From positions 372,001 through 436,000 of the forward strand of contig NZ_CAKVAM010000001.1 of assembly GCF_934725225.1 (NCBI RefSeq): a stretch of DNA of 64,000 nucleotides, read 5' to 3'. Made by a program: the position numbers and the translations under genes. Within the stretch, counting starts at the first letter, position 1. Each line of letters begins with the position of its first letter. Source of the stretch: an uncultured Treponema sp. (GTDB lineage Bacteria; Spirochaetota; Spirochaetia; Treponematales; Treponemataceae). The notes under the pieces were generated by a model, which saw only the letters and a program-made list of their open reading frames with translations, had not been told where the DNA came from and did not search any database. This document shows positions 1 through 7,968 of the stretch, piece after piece.

Positions 1-279
1 CTAAAACAAGAAAAAATATTCAGCAAAACTAAACAGTATTCTTCTTCTGTATTGGAAGCTGCATTGCATGAAGATATGATAATTGTAAAAGCAGAAAGTC
101 GCGAAATAAATGCGATAAAACCGTGGAGTCTCTGCACTATTACCTTTGAGAACAATCTTTTTGTCCACCGAGTTTATATGACTTGCTTTAGAAAAGAAAG
201 TGCAGATAAATATTTTCTTGTTCTTCAAGGACGAGAAAACGAGTGGACAGGCGGCTCTGTTTTTGATGAGTTTTGCTGA
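1..279 (+). CDS. 3' end of an unidentified gene
   Basis: The first reading frame is open from the window edge to a TGA at 277-279, giving 92 residues of what may be the C-terminus of a larger protein. The end is mixed and soluble-looking (…ENEWTGGSVFDEFC), with no signal peptide or membrane segment. I recognise no family. A short in-frame TTG start at 52 is possible, but the frame stays open upstream, which favours a truncated larger gene. It runs in the same direction as the lipoprotein gene that follows 34 bp later. Moderate to low confidence. Confidence 0.4.
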   Translation, partial: LKQEKIFSKTKQYSSSVLEAALHEDMIIVKAESREINAIKPWSLCTITFENNLFVHRVYMTCFRKESADKYFLVLQGRENEWTGGSVFDEFC

Positions 280-313
280 TATTTATGATATTATATTCAA
301 GGAGATTCTAACT

Positions 314-691
314 ATGAAAAAACTGATTTCAATTTTTACTTTGCTGTTTGCTTGCTTTATGTTGTTTTCTTGTGCAAGTGGAACTGCTTTTGTTACTGGG
401 AAAAAGAGACCTTCTGTAAATCCTGACAGGATTTCTATATATACAGAACCTCCAGAAGATTATGAAGTTATTGGAATTGTGTCTGCTTCCAGTGATTCAG
501 GTTTTACCGACCAAGGAAGTTTGAACTATGCAATTGCGGAACTGAAAAAGCAGGCTGGAAAAATTGGTGCTAATGGAATTATTTTGGAAAGTATTTCTAA
601 GTCAAATTCAGGAGGCTCATTTGTTGGTAATGTCTTTGTTGCTGATTCTGCGCAAAATGTTACTGGCAAAGCAATTTATGTTCTAAAATAA
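314..691 (+). CDS. small lipoprotein, hypothetical
   Basis: This encodes a 125-residue exported lipoprotein of unknown role. The N-terminus is a lipoprotein signal (MKKLISIFTLLFACFMLFSC) with Cys20 as the likely lipidated residue. The body has a pattern common in small periplasmic lipoproteins: a YEVIGIVSASS strand, then a helix ending KKQAGKIGANGIILES. The start at 314 is chosen over an in-frame ATG at 200 because an AAGGAG ribosome site lies just upstream and the signal peptide begins there. Product identity is not recognised beyond the lipoprotein class. Confidence 0.75.
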   Translation: MKKLISIFTLLFACFMLFSCASGTAFVTGKKRPSVNPDRISIYTEPPEDYEVIGIVSASSDSGFTDQGSLNYAIAELKKQAGKIGANGIILESISKSNSGGSFVGNVFVADSAQNVTGKAIYVLK

Positions 692-707
692 ACTAGTTAC
701 TGTTATT

Positions 708-736
708 TTGACAATCCGCCATAGTGGTGGTATAAT
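708..736 (+). promoter_or_regulatory. sigma70-type promoter
   Basis: TTGACA at 708-713, a 17-bp spacer and TATAAT at 731-736 form a full-consensus promoter directly upstream of the secreted protein at 764. The spacer contains an imperfect inverted repeat, CCGCC-ATAGT-GGTGG, which could be an operator. Confidence 0.8.
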
Positions 737-763
737 ATTAACACTTTATTAGAAGGAGTAAAT

Positions 764-1249
764 ATGAAATTATCAAGAAAATCAAAGGTCGTATTGGTTT
801 TGCTTGTGGTTGCGGCTTCTACTTGTTTTGCACAGAAATGGAAAGGCATTGTAAAAGGAATCGAAGGCAGAGTAGGCGGAAAGAACAATTCACAGCAGAC
901 AACTGAATCAACTGAAAAAGAAAATACGCCTAAGTTGCCTGGTTTTAATATGAATGTAGATACAGGTCCACGTAATATAAAGAACTATAAATCAAAAAGA
1001 CCAGCCAAGATTCCAAATGAACCTTATCTTCAGGAAATGGCAAGGAAGAATGATAACGCAGAAAAAGCTCTGAAAAAAGAAGATTTTAAAAGAGCGTATG
1101 ATCTTTTTAACACACCTATTAAAGCTAAAGCCACAGAAAAAATATATGATGATTATGACGGCTACATGGCAATGATGGACTGGGAAAGAGATCTTTCAAG
1201 CTGGATTCATTCCTTTTATGAAGATCCAAACTATCAGGGAGAAAAATAA
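764..1249 (+). CDS. secreted hypothetical protein
   Basis: This is a 161-residue protein with a cleavable Sec signal (hydrophobic run about residues 8-22, ending TCFAQ). The middle is Gly/Asn/Thr/Lys-rich and probably disordered (about 30-75). The C-terminal half is helical and charged (EKALKKEDFKRAYDLFN), resembling a single TPR-like helix pair. There is no lipobox. AGAAGGAG lies 7 bp before the ATG. It has its own strong promoter and terminator, so it is monocistronic. Function is unknown; periplasmic location is inferred from the signal peptide. Confidence 0.75.
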   Translation: MKLSRKSKVVLVLLVVAASTCFAQKWKGIVKGIEGRVGGKNNSQQTTESTEKENTPKLPGFNMNVDTGPRNIKNYKSKRPAKIPNEPYLQEMARKNDNAEKALKKEDFKRAYDLFNTPIKAKATEKIYDDYDGYMAMMDWERDLSSWIHSFYEDPNYQGEK

Positions 1250-1285
1250 TCTCATTTGATTTTTTATAAAAATCTAAAAACAAGA

Positions 1286-1335
1286 GCCGTGCTGGAAAAT
1301 GCATTTAAATGCAAAATCCGGCACGGCTTTTTTTT
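1286..1335 (+). terminator. Rho-independent terminator
   Basis: The stem GCCGTGCTGG (1286-1295) pairs with CCGGCACGGC (1318-1327), and the loop holds the palindrome TGCATTTAAATGCA. A run of eight T follows. It ends the 764-1249 transcript. Confidence 0.9.
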
Positions 1336-1360
1336 CAAAAACTTGAATGGAAATAATATT

Positions 1361-1489
1361 CTATTCCAAAAGTCTTCCTGCTTTGTAGGATTCTTCAAGG
1401 TAGCTTGGGTTTTGGTAGTAAAGGTCTGTGTTGAAGTTTGAGATTTGGTCGCTTATAAATGAATTGAACACGTTTATTAAAGTTTCTTC
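1361..1489 (-). other. in-frame coding-like tail beyond the acyl-CoA synthetase stop
   Basis: Immediately after the TGA of the acyl-CoA synthetase gene, the same frame stays open for 42 sense codons and then ends in TAG at 1361-1363. The translation looks like protein, with a stretch NTDLYYQNPSYLEESYKAGR near its end. This could be an ancestral C-terminal extension cut off by a nonsense mutation, a remnant of another gene, or chance. No SECIS-like hairpin is evident after the TGA. Confidence 0.35.
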
Positions 1490-3226
1490 TCATGATATTT
1501 TTCCTCGTTTTACTTTTTGGGTTGTGGTCATTTCGAGCGGCTGTTCTAGCATTGTGATTTTTGAGATGCGGGCATAAGGCTGAAGCTCCTTGTTTACTTT
1601 TGAGATTATTTTTTCAATTTCTGATTTTACTGATTCGTCTAGCGGAGAATTTTCTCTGTTTATGTTCAGTCTTGAAAAAAGGTCGTCGCTGGCATATACA
1701 AGCGCTTCGATTTGCTCGCTTTTTGTTGCTTTGTCTGCAATGTAGCCGCGCACTGTGATTTGCGCTATATCTGTAAAAAGCTGGAATGCGTTTTCAATTT
1801 CTTCCGGGTAAACGTTTTTGCCGCCTTCTGTAACAATCATGTTTTTTACGCGTCCTGCAAGAATAAGGTAGCCTTCGCTGTCCAGTTTTCCAAGGTCGCC
1901 GGTTTTAAAAAATCCGTCTGGAGTAAAAACTTTTGCGGTTTCTTCTTCCATGTTGTAGTAGCCTTTAAAAACCATCGGGCCTTTTACCGCTACTTCTCCG
2001 ATTCCGTCCGCAGAAGGGTCAAGAATTTTCATTTCCATATACGGAAAGAAATATTGTCCGACACTTTCAATTTTAAAGCGGCTTATCGGGTTCAATGCGA
2101 TAATCGGGCTTGTTTCTGTAAGTCCGTAGCCCTGCACAAAGTCGATTCCCATTTCGTTGTAAATTTTGAATACACTTGAAGCAAGTGGTCCGCCGCCGCA
2201 AATTGCAATTCTTAGCGACTGAATGTTTGCCTGTTTCAGCACGCTTTTAAAAAGTGTTTTTCCGGGATTTACTTTGAAAACTTTTTTTATTATGTAGGAA
2301 ATCCACATCATGGCATGGATTGCGCCGTTTACAACCGGACCTTTCGCCTTGATTCCTTTCATAATTCCTGCAAGAAGTTTGTTGAACAAAAGCGGAACGC
2401 CGAGCAGCATTGTGATTTGTCCTTCGCGAAGCTCTTTCATCAGCCGGGAAACTGCCATGCTTTTTCCGAACACGATTTCAGCTCCCACGGAAAGGCTTTC
2501 TATAAAAACCGCCTGCATTGTGTAAGCGTGATGAATCGGAAGAAGCGCGTAAAAAACATCAGTTGAAAAAATGTCCATTCGTGTCTGCGCGATATATGCG
2601 TCGCTTACAAGATTTTTGTGGGTGAGCATTACGCCTTTTGGGTTTCCTGTTGTTCCGCTTGTAAAAAGAATTGCCGCAAGGTCGTCTTCTTTTGCACTGC
2701 GGAAATCATGTTCAGTTGAATCAGGCTTTAAATTGTAAACGTATTTTTCTGAAAACTTCGGGCTGAGCGAATAAACTTTGTATTCAGCATTTTGAGCGTC
2801 GAAGGTCGGAAACTTTTCTTCATCAACAAAAAAGAATTTTGGCTTGGCTGTGTTCAAGAGATTTTTGATTTCCTCTTCATGGAGCGCGTAATCTATAGGG
2901 CAGATTGTAGCTCCGGCGGCAAGCGATGCGAGGAATGCAAGTCCCCATTGAGGAGAGTTTTTTCCGCTTACTGCGATTCTGTCGTCTTTTTGGATTCCGT
3001 TTTCTATAAACCAAGAGGCAAGCACTTTTACTTTTTGTTCTACCTGTGAATATGAAAGTGTGTTTTTTGAGCCGCCTTCGCCTTCAAAGTCTGTAAAGCA
3101 AGGTCTTTTTGGAAACCGCTTTGCTGTTATAAAAAACATTTCGGGAACTGTTGGCCATTCTCCTGAAAAATCGCTGTCTTTGTATTTGCTTAAAAAATCC
3201 CAAGGTGTCTTTGTGGCTGTCTGCAT
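1490..3226 (-). CDS. AMP-dependent acyl-CoA synthetase
   Basis: A 578-residue adenylate-forming enzyme that activates a carboxylic acid, probably a medium or long fatty acid, to acyl-AMP and then acyl-CoA. ANL-superfamily motifs occur in order: the phosphate-binding loop LFTSGTTGNPKGVMLTH at about 185-202, GYGLTETSP in the middle, FKTGDLG, and the C-terminal hinge/lysine region ending in QKVKRGKIS. The N-terminus (TPWDFLSKYKD) starts at an ATG preceded by GGAGAACGG. No membrane segment is seen. It is monocistronic on the minus strand, downstream of groEL. Substrate cannot be set from sequence alone. See the separate note on an open frame beyond its stop. Confidence 0.9.
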   Translation of the reverse strand: MQTATKTPWDFLSKYKDSDFSGEWPTVPEMFFITAKRFPKRPCFTDFEGEGGSKNTLSYSQVEQKVKVLASWFIENGIQKDDRIAVSGKNSPQWGLAFLASLAAGATICPIDYALHEEEIKNLLNTAKPKFFFVDEEKFPTFDAQNAEYKVYSLSPKFSEKYVYNLKPDSTEHDFRSAKEDDLAAILFTSGTTGNPKGVMLTHKNLVSDAYIAQTRMDIFSTDVFYALLPIHHAYTMQAVFIESLSVGAEIVFGKSMAVSRLMKELREGQITMLLGVPLLFNKLLAGIMKGIKAKGPVVNGAIHAMMWISYIIKKVFKVNPGKTLFKSVLKQANIQSLRIAICGGGPLASSVFKIYNEMGIDFVQGYGLTETSPIIALNPISRFKIESVGQYFFPYMEMKILDPSADGIGEVAVKGPMVFKGYYNMEEETAKVFTPDGFFKTGDLGKLDSEGYLILAGRVKNMIVTEGGKNVYPEEIENAFQLFTDIAQITVRGYIADKATKSEQIEALVYASDDLFSRLNINRENSPLDESVKSEIEKIISKVNKELQPYARISKITMLEQPLEMTTTQKVKRGKIS

Positions 3227-3290
3227 ATTCCGTTCTCCAAAAATAAGAATAATTTACAATAATACATTCTATCACGAAATCTGTTTTATT

Positions 3291-3331
3291 TAAAACAAAA
3301 AACGGCCGCAACCGTTTGTTGGTCGCAGCCG
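3291..3331 (-). terminator. groEL terminator
   Basis: On the minus strand an 11-bp stem (3321-3331 with 3303-3313, two G-U pairs) has a 7-nt loop and is followed by TTTTTTGTTTT. It lies just past the groEL stop codon. Confidence 0.85.
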
Positions 3332-3361
3332 CATTTTTAACTTTAAAGTTTGGAATTGCTA

Positions 3362-4996
3362 TTAGTACATTCCGCCCATTCCATCCATGCCCGCCTGTGG
3401 AGCAGCTGGTGCTGGAGGTTCAGGAATGTCTGTGATAGCACATTCTGTTGTGAGCAGCATTCCTGCTACAGAAGCAGCATTCTGGAGAGCGCATCTTGTA
3501 ACCTTTGCCGGGTCAATGATTCCAGCTTCCATCATGTCTACCCATTCGCCTGTAGCGGCATTGTAGCCAACGCCTTTCTTTTCTGTCTTTGCCTTGTCAG
3601 CGATTACAGCTCCGTCTACACCTGCGTTTTCTGCAATCTGGCGAATTGGCTCTTCCAAGGCTCTCTTTATAATCTGGAAACCAACTTTTTCATCTCCAGT
3701 AAGATTTTCTTTTTCCGCATCAAGAACTTTGCTTGCTTCGATGAGCGCAAGTCCGCCGCCTGAAACAATTCCTTCTTCCAAAGCCGCTCTTGTTGCTGCG
3801 AGAGTATCTTCAACACGGAATTTCTTTTCCTTCATTTCTGTTTCTGTGATTGCGCCGATGTTGATTACAGCTACACCGCCAGAAAGTTTTGCAAGGCGTT
3901 CCTTGAGCTTTTCCTTGTCGTAGTCAGAAGTTGATTTTTCAATCTGATTCTTGATTTCTGCAACACGGTCAGCGATTGCCTTTTTGTCTCCAGCGCCGTC
4001 AACCAAAGTTGTATTGTCCTTGTCGATTTTTACGGATTTTACCTGTCCGAGGTCGGCAAGTTCTGTTGATTCAAGCTTAAGTCCCAAGTCTTTTGTGATT
4101 ACTTTTCCGCCTGTGAGAATTGCGATGTCCTGAAGCATTTCCTTTCTTCTGTCGCCGAATCCTGGTGCTTTTACAGCGCAGCATTTGAGAGTTCCGCGGA
4201 TTGAGTTTACAACCAAAGTTGCAAGAGCTTCACCGTCAAGGTCTTCAGAAATGATGATTAAAGGCTTTCCTGTCTGGGCAACTTTTTCAAGAACAGGAAG
4301 AAGGTCTTTCATTGTGCTGATTTTTTCATCATAAATGAGAACGTAAGCATCGTTGTAGTTTACTTCCATGCGTTCGCGGTCATTTACAAAGTAAGAAGAG
4401 ATATATCCGCGGTCGAACTGCATTCCTTCTACAGTTTTTACAGTTGTGTCCATGTTCTTGGATTCTTCAACTGTGATAACGCCGTCTTTTCCGACTTTTT
4501 CGATTGCATCTGCAAGGATTTTACCGATTTCCGGGTCGTTGTTTGCAGAAATTGTGGCTACGTGAGTAATATCTTCGTTGCCTTTTACTGCGCGGCTGTT
4601 CTTTTTTACTTCTTCAACTGCGATTGCTGTCGCTTTGTCGATTCCGCGTTTGATTTCAATTGGTGTCATTCCTGCTGAAACTGCCTTGAGTCCTTCGCGT
4701 ACAATTGCGTAGGCAAGAACTGTTGCTGTTGTTGTTCCGTCTCCTGCTACATCGTTTGTCTTTGATGAAACTTCGCGTACAAGCTGTGCTCCCATGTTTT
4801 CAAAAGGATCTTTAAGCTCGATTTCTTTTGCAACTGAAACGCCGTCTTTTGTGATTGTTGGTGCGCCGTATTTTTTGTCAAGCATAACCAAGCGTCCGCA
4901 AGGTCCTAATGTTACTTTTACTGCGCGGGCAATCTGTTCAACTCCGCTCAGCATTTTTTTGCGTGCATCTTCGCTGTAAACTAACTGTTTAGCCAT
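3362..4996 (-). CDS. groL: 60 kDa chaperonin GroEL
   Basis: A 544-residue type I chaperonin that folds client proteins in an ATP-driven double ring in the cytoplasm. Diagnostic stretches are VTLGPCGRLVMLDKKYGAP near residue 30, AGDGTTTATVLA (nucleotide site) near 85, GGVAVINIGA and EEGIVSGGGLALI near 400, and the flexible tail ending GMDGMGGMY. The conserved Asn of LGPKGRN is replaced (LGPCGRL), which is unusual. groES is not adjacent, unlike most bacteria. The gene has its own promoter and terminator. No CIRCE (HrcA) inverted repeat is visible upstream. Confidence 0.97.
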   Translation of the reverse strand: MAKQLVYSEDARKKMLSGVEQIARAVKVTLGPCGRLVMLDKKYGAPTITKDGVSVAKEIELKDPFENMGAQLVREVSSKTNDVAGDGTTTATVLAYAIVREGLKAVSAGMTPIEIKRGIDKATAIAVEEVKKNSRAVKGNEDITHVATISANNDPEIGKILADAIEKVGKDGVITVEESKNMDTTVKTVEGMQFDRGYISSYFVNDRERMEVNYNDAYVLIYDEKISTMKDLLPVLEKVAQTGKPLIIISEDLDGEALATLVVNSIRGTLKCCAVKAPGFGDRRKEMLQDIAILTGGKVITKDLGLKLESTELADLGQVKSVKIDKDNTTLVDGAGDKKAIADRVAEIKNQIEKSTSDYDKEKLKERLAKLSGGVAVINIGAITETEMKEKKFRVEDTLAATRAALEEGIVSGGGLALIEASKVLDAEKENLTGDEKVGFQIIKRALEEPIRQIAENAGVDGAVIADKAKTEKKGVGYNAATGEWVDMMEAGIIDPAKVTRCALQNAASVAGMLLTTECAITDIPEPPAPAAPQAGMDGMGGMY

Positions 4997-5071
4997 GATT
5001 CTAACTCCTATTTTTATTGGCTGTCTTGAAAAATCTAAAGGCAGCTTAAAAATTTTATTTTATTGCAAATA

Positions 5072-5100
5072 AAGATACTAAAAATTATGAAAATCGACAA
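5072..5100 (-). promoter_or_regulatory. probable groEL promoter
   Basis: On the minus strand TTGTCG (5095-5100), a 17-bp spacer and TATCTT (5072-5077) lie about 75 bp before the groEL start. No classical heat-shock repeat overlaps it. Confidence 0.5.
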
Positions 5101-5189
5101 TATTTTTGCTAAAACTTTTATTTTTTTGTTTATTTGTCATTTATATAGAAGAAACTTAATTTTTAGTCCAAATGTCGAGTTTTGCTGCT

Positions 5190-5348
5190 GAATTCGCAAA
5201 TTGAATGAGCGGGAAGAAAAAGAAAGCGGCAACCGAGCCATTCTGAGCGATGGCAAGCAATTTTAAAGAAAATTGCGCAGTCCGATACCGATAACGCTCA
5301 GCCTGGCGAATTGACGCGCTTTTTCTGATAGCTTATTCAATTTTTAAT
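5190..5348. ncRNA. candidate structured RNA or palindromic element
   Basis: About 150 nt fold into one compact structure. The outer stem pairs AAATTGAATGAGC (5198-5210) with 5331-5343 (13 positions, one G-U). After a 4x4 internal loop, AGAAAAAG (5215-5222) pairs with 5319-5326. Inside are two hairpins: GCCAT/ATGGC (5237-5241 with 5250-5254) and a perfect 8-bp stem with AAAG tetraloop (5257-5276). The first hairpin loop, TGAGCG (5244-5249), is exactly complementary to CGCTCA (5295-5300), a potential pseudoknot. A run of T follows the outer stem. It looks more GC-rich than its surroundings and has no ORF. I do not recognise a known RNA family; a MITE-like element is the main alternative. Confidence 0.5.
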
Positions 5349-5411
5349 AAAACTTGAAATTTAGACTTTTTAGAATTATTACTTGTTTTTGGGAAAATCT
5401 TTGAAAATCAC

Positions 5412-5439
5412 TTGATATTTTCTGTAATTGTATTATAAT
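5412..5439 (+). promoter_or_regulatory. pflB promoter P1
   Basis: TTGATA (5412-5417), a 16-bp spacer and TATAAT (5434-5439) precede pflB by about 135 bp. Confidence 0.7.
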
Positions 5440-5443
5440 CATA

Positions 5444-5460
5444 TTTGTAATAATTACAAA
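5444..5460. promoter_or_regulatory. palindromic operator candidate at the P1 start site
   Basis: TTTGTAAT-A-ATTACAAA is a perfect 17-nt palindrome lying over the expected P1 transcription start, a position suited to repression. The cognate regulator is unknown. Confidence 0.5.
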
Positions 5461-5497
5461 TTAATCTGCCGGAAACTGGAACTGCCGTTTTTAGCAA

Positions 5498-5526
5498 TTG
5501 CAAAAAAAAAAGCAATGGTCTATAAT
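5498..5526 (+). promoter_or_regulatory. pflB promoter P2
   Basis: TTGCAA (5498-5503), a 17-bp spacer containing a 10-A run, and TATAAT (5521-5526) would start transcription about 40 nt before the pflB ATG. Confidence 0.65.
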
Positions 5527-5573
5527 GCTTCCAGTTATTATAGTTGAATTTTTCAATGCAAAGAGGTTTTGAA

Positions 5574-7871
5574 ATGAACATGAGAGCTGAATGGGAAGGT
5601 TTTAACCCAAAAGGTTTGTGGACAAGCGAAGTCAATGTTCGCGATTTTATTCAGGCTAACTATACTCAGTATAGCGGCGATGAGTCATTCTTGGCTGGTC
5701 CTACAGCTGCCACAAGCAAGTTGTTCGATGAGCTCCAGAAGTTGCAGAAAGCTGAGCATAATAAGAAATGCGTTGGTCTTGACGGAAAGGAAAGATCAGG
5801 CGTTCTTGATTTGGATACAGACGTTGTTACTAGCCTTACATCACATCAGGCTGGATATATCTGCCCGGAAGGAAAAGAACTTGAGCAGGTTGTAGGTCTT
5901 CAGACAGACAAGCCTCTTAAGAGAGCATTTATGCCTTATGGCGGAATCAGAATGGCTGAGCAGTGCCTTGAAATGTACGGCTACAAGCCAAATCCTGAGC
6001 TCCACAGAGTTTTCACAGAATATCACAAGACTCACTCAGACGCTGTATTTGAAGTTTATACTCCGGAAATCAGAAAAGCGCGCAAGGCTCACATTCTTAC
6101 TGGTTTGCCTGATACTTACGGACGCGGACGCATTGTAGGAGACTACCGCCGTGTTGCTCTTTATGGTATTGACTATCTTATTCAGTGCAAGGAGCAGGAC
6201 AAGGCTAACTGCGGAAACGGCACAATGACAGATGATGTTATCCGCCTCCGTGAAGAAATTTCTGAGCAGATTAAGGCTCTCAAGGGAATCAAGGCAATGG
6301 CCGCGATTTACGGATATGATATTTCAAATCCTGCAAAGAACGCAAAAGAAGCTTTCCAGTGGCTTTACTTTGGCTACCTTGCCGCAATCAAGACACAGAA
6401 CGGCGCCGCAATGTCTGTAGGACGCATTTCAACATTCCTTGACTGCTACATTGAGCGCGATTTGAAGAAAGGAATCCTTACAGAAGAAAAAGCTCAGGAA
6501 CTTGTTGATCACATCGTTATGAAGTTCCGCATGGTTCGCTTTGCACGTATTGAATCTTATAACCAGCTTTTCTCTGGCGACCCGATTTGGGCTACATTGG
6601 AAGTTGCAGGTCTTGGTCAGGACGGACGCGACATGGTTACAAAGAACGACTACCGCTTCCTCCACACTTTGGAAAACATGGGACCAAGCCCAGAGCCAAA
6701 CATGACAGTTCTCTATTCAAAGAGACTTCCAGAAAACTTCCGCAGATATGCCGCAAAGATTTCTATCGACACATCTTCAATTCAGTATGAAAACGACGAT
6801 GTAATGCGCCCAATCTGGGGAGATGACTACTCAATCTGCTGCTGTGTTTCTGCAACTCAGACAGGAAAAGAAATGCAGTTCTTTGGTGCGCGCGCAAACC
6901 TTGCAAAAGCCCTTCTTTACGCAATCAACGGCGGAAAAGACGAGCCTGCAGGTCTTACACCGGGAGTTCAGGTTGGTCCAGAATTTGCCCCAATCACTTC
7001 TGATTATCTTGATTATGATGAAGTTATGCGCAAGTACGATGCTATGCTTGAATGGCTTGCAAGTCTTTATGTAAACACATTGAACGCAATCCATTATATG
7101 CACGACAAGTACTACTATGAGGCTGCAGAACTTTCTCTTGAAGACACATATCTTAAGAGAACATTTGCAACTGGAATCGCAGGATTCAGCCACGTAGTTG
7201 ACTCACTTTCTGCAATTAAGTATGCAAAGGTAAAAGTAATCCGTGATGAAAGCGGACTTGCGAAGGACTTTGAGATTGAAGGCGACTTCCCACGCTACGG
7301 ACAGGATGATGACCGCGCGGACGAAATTGCAACATGGCTTCTTAAAACTTTCATGTCAAAGATTGAAAAGAACCACACATACCGCGATGCAGAGCCTACA
7401 ACTTCTATCCTTACAATTACTTCAAACGTTGTATACGGAAAGGCAACTGGCGCACTTCCGGACGGACGCAAAGCAGGCGAGCCATTCTCTCCTGGAGCTA
7501 ACCCTTCTTACGGAGCAGAAACAAAGGGTCTTATCAAGTCTTTGAACTCTGTTGCAAAAGTTCCTTACAAATATGCTTTGGACGGAATTTCAAATACACA
7601 GACAATCAACCCGAACGCTCTTGGACACGACGAGAACGAGCGCATTTCTAACCTTGTAAACGTTTTGGACGGATACTTTGATCAGGGAGCGCACCACTTG
7701 AACGTTAACGTATTCGGAGTTGAAAAACTCAAGGACTGCCAGGCTCATCCTGACAAGCCGGAATATGCAAACTTCACAGTTCGCGTTTCTGGATATGCAG
7801 TTCGCTTTATCAATCTTACAAAAGAACAGCAGGATGATGTTATTGCCCGCACTTGCCACGCAAGCCTCTAA
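5574..7871 (+). CDS. pflB: pyruvate formate-lyase (formate C-acetyltransferase)
   Basis: A 765-residue glycyl-radical enzyme converting pyruvate and CoA to acetyl-CoA and formate in anaerobic glucose fermentation. The N-terminus (AEWEGFNPKG…NEVNVRDFIQ-like) aligns with E. coli PflB. The active-site cysteines are in ICCCVSAT at residues 422-424, and the radical glycine is Gly740 in RVSGYAV near the C-terminus. The start at 5574 is chosen over an in-frame TTG at 5544 because AAAGAGG lies 7 bp upstream and family length fits. Two promoters precede it. Its activase, pflA, is about 1.5 kb downstream in its own unit, not directly adjacent. Confidence 0.97.
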   Translation: MNMRAEWEGFNPKGLWTSEVNVRDFIQANYTQYSGDESFLAGPTAATSKLFDELQKLQKAEHNKKCVGLDGKERSGVLDLDTDVVTSLTSHQAGYICPEGKELEQVVGLQTDKPLKRAFMPYGGIRMAEQCLEMYGYKPNPELHRVFTEYHKTHSDAVFEVYTPEIRKARKAHILTGLPDTYGRGRIVGDYRRVALYGIDYLIQCKEQDKANCGNGTMTDDVIRLREEISEQIKALKGIKAMAAIYGYDISNPAKNAKEAFQWLYFGYLAAIKTQNGAAMSVGRISTFLDCYIERDLKKGILTEEKAQELVDHIVMKFRMVRFARIESYNQLFSGDPIWATLEVAGLGQDGRDMVTKNDYRFLHTLENMGPSPEPNMTVLYSKRLPENFRRYAAKISIDTSSIQYENDDVMRPIWGDDYSICCCVSATQTGKEMQFFGARANLAKALLYAINGGKDEPAGLTPGVQVGPEFAPITSDYLDYDEVMRKYDAMLEWLASLYVNTLNAIHYMHDKYYYEAAELSLEDTYLKRTFATGIAGFSHVVDSLSAIKYAKVKVIRDESGLAKDFEIEGDFPRYGQDDDRADEIATWLLKTFMSKIEKNHTYRDAEPTTSILTITSNVVYGKATGALPDGRKAGEPFSPGANPSYGAETKGLIKSLNSVAKVPYKYALDGISNTQTINPNALGHDENERISNLVNVLDGYFDQGAHHLNVNVFGVEKLKDCQAHPDKPEYANFTVRVSGYAVRFINLTKEQQDDVIARTCHASL

Positions 7872-7899
7872 TGCTGACTTTTAAGACTGCATAAAAACG

Positions 7900-7931
7900 G
7901 CCGCTTTTGGTTTTCCAAAGGCGGCTTTTTT
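7900..7931 (+). terminator. pflB terminator
   Basis: GCCGCTTTTGG (7900-7910), a TTTT loop and CCAAAGGCGGC (7915-7925), with one G-U pair, are followed by six T. Confidence 0.92.
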
Positions 7932-7968
7932 GTTTTTCTTGAATTAGGAATATCCTAAGTTTTATTTT

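Noticed and set aside
1490..1492. TGA as selenocysteine codon in the acyl-CoA synthetase
   Set aside because: No SECIS-like hairpin directly after it, and the enzyme is complete at this point.
1712..2179. 155-residue plus-strand ORF inside the acyl-CoA synthetase gene
   Set aside because: Fully antisense to a clear enzyme gene, Cys/Phe-rich, no ribosome site: a shadow frame.
4997..5160. CIRCE/HrcA operator before groEL
   Set aside because: Looked for TTAGCACTC-N9-GAGTGCTAA and found nothing close.
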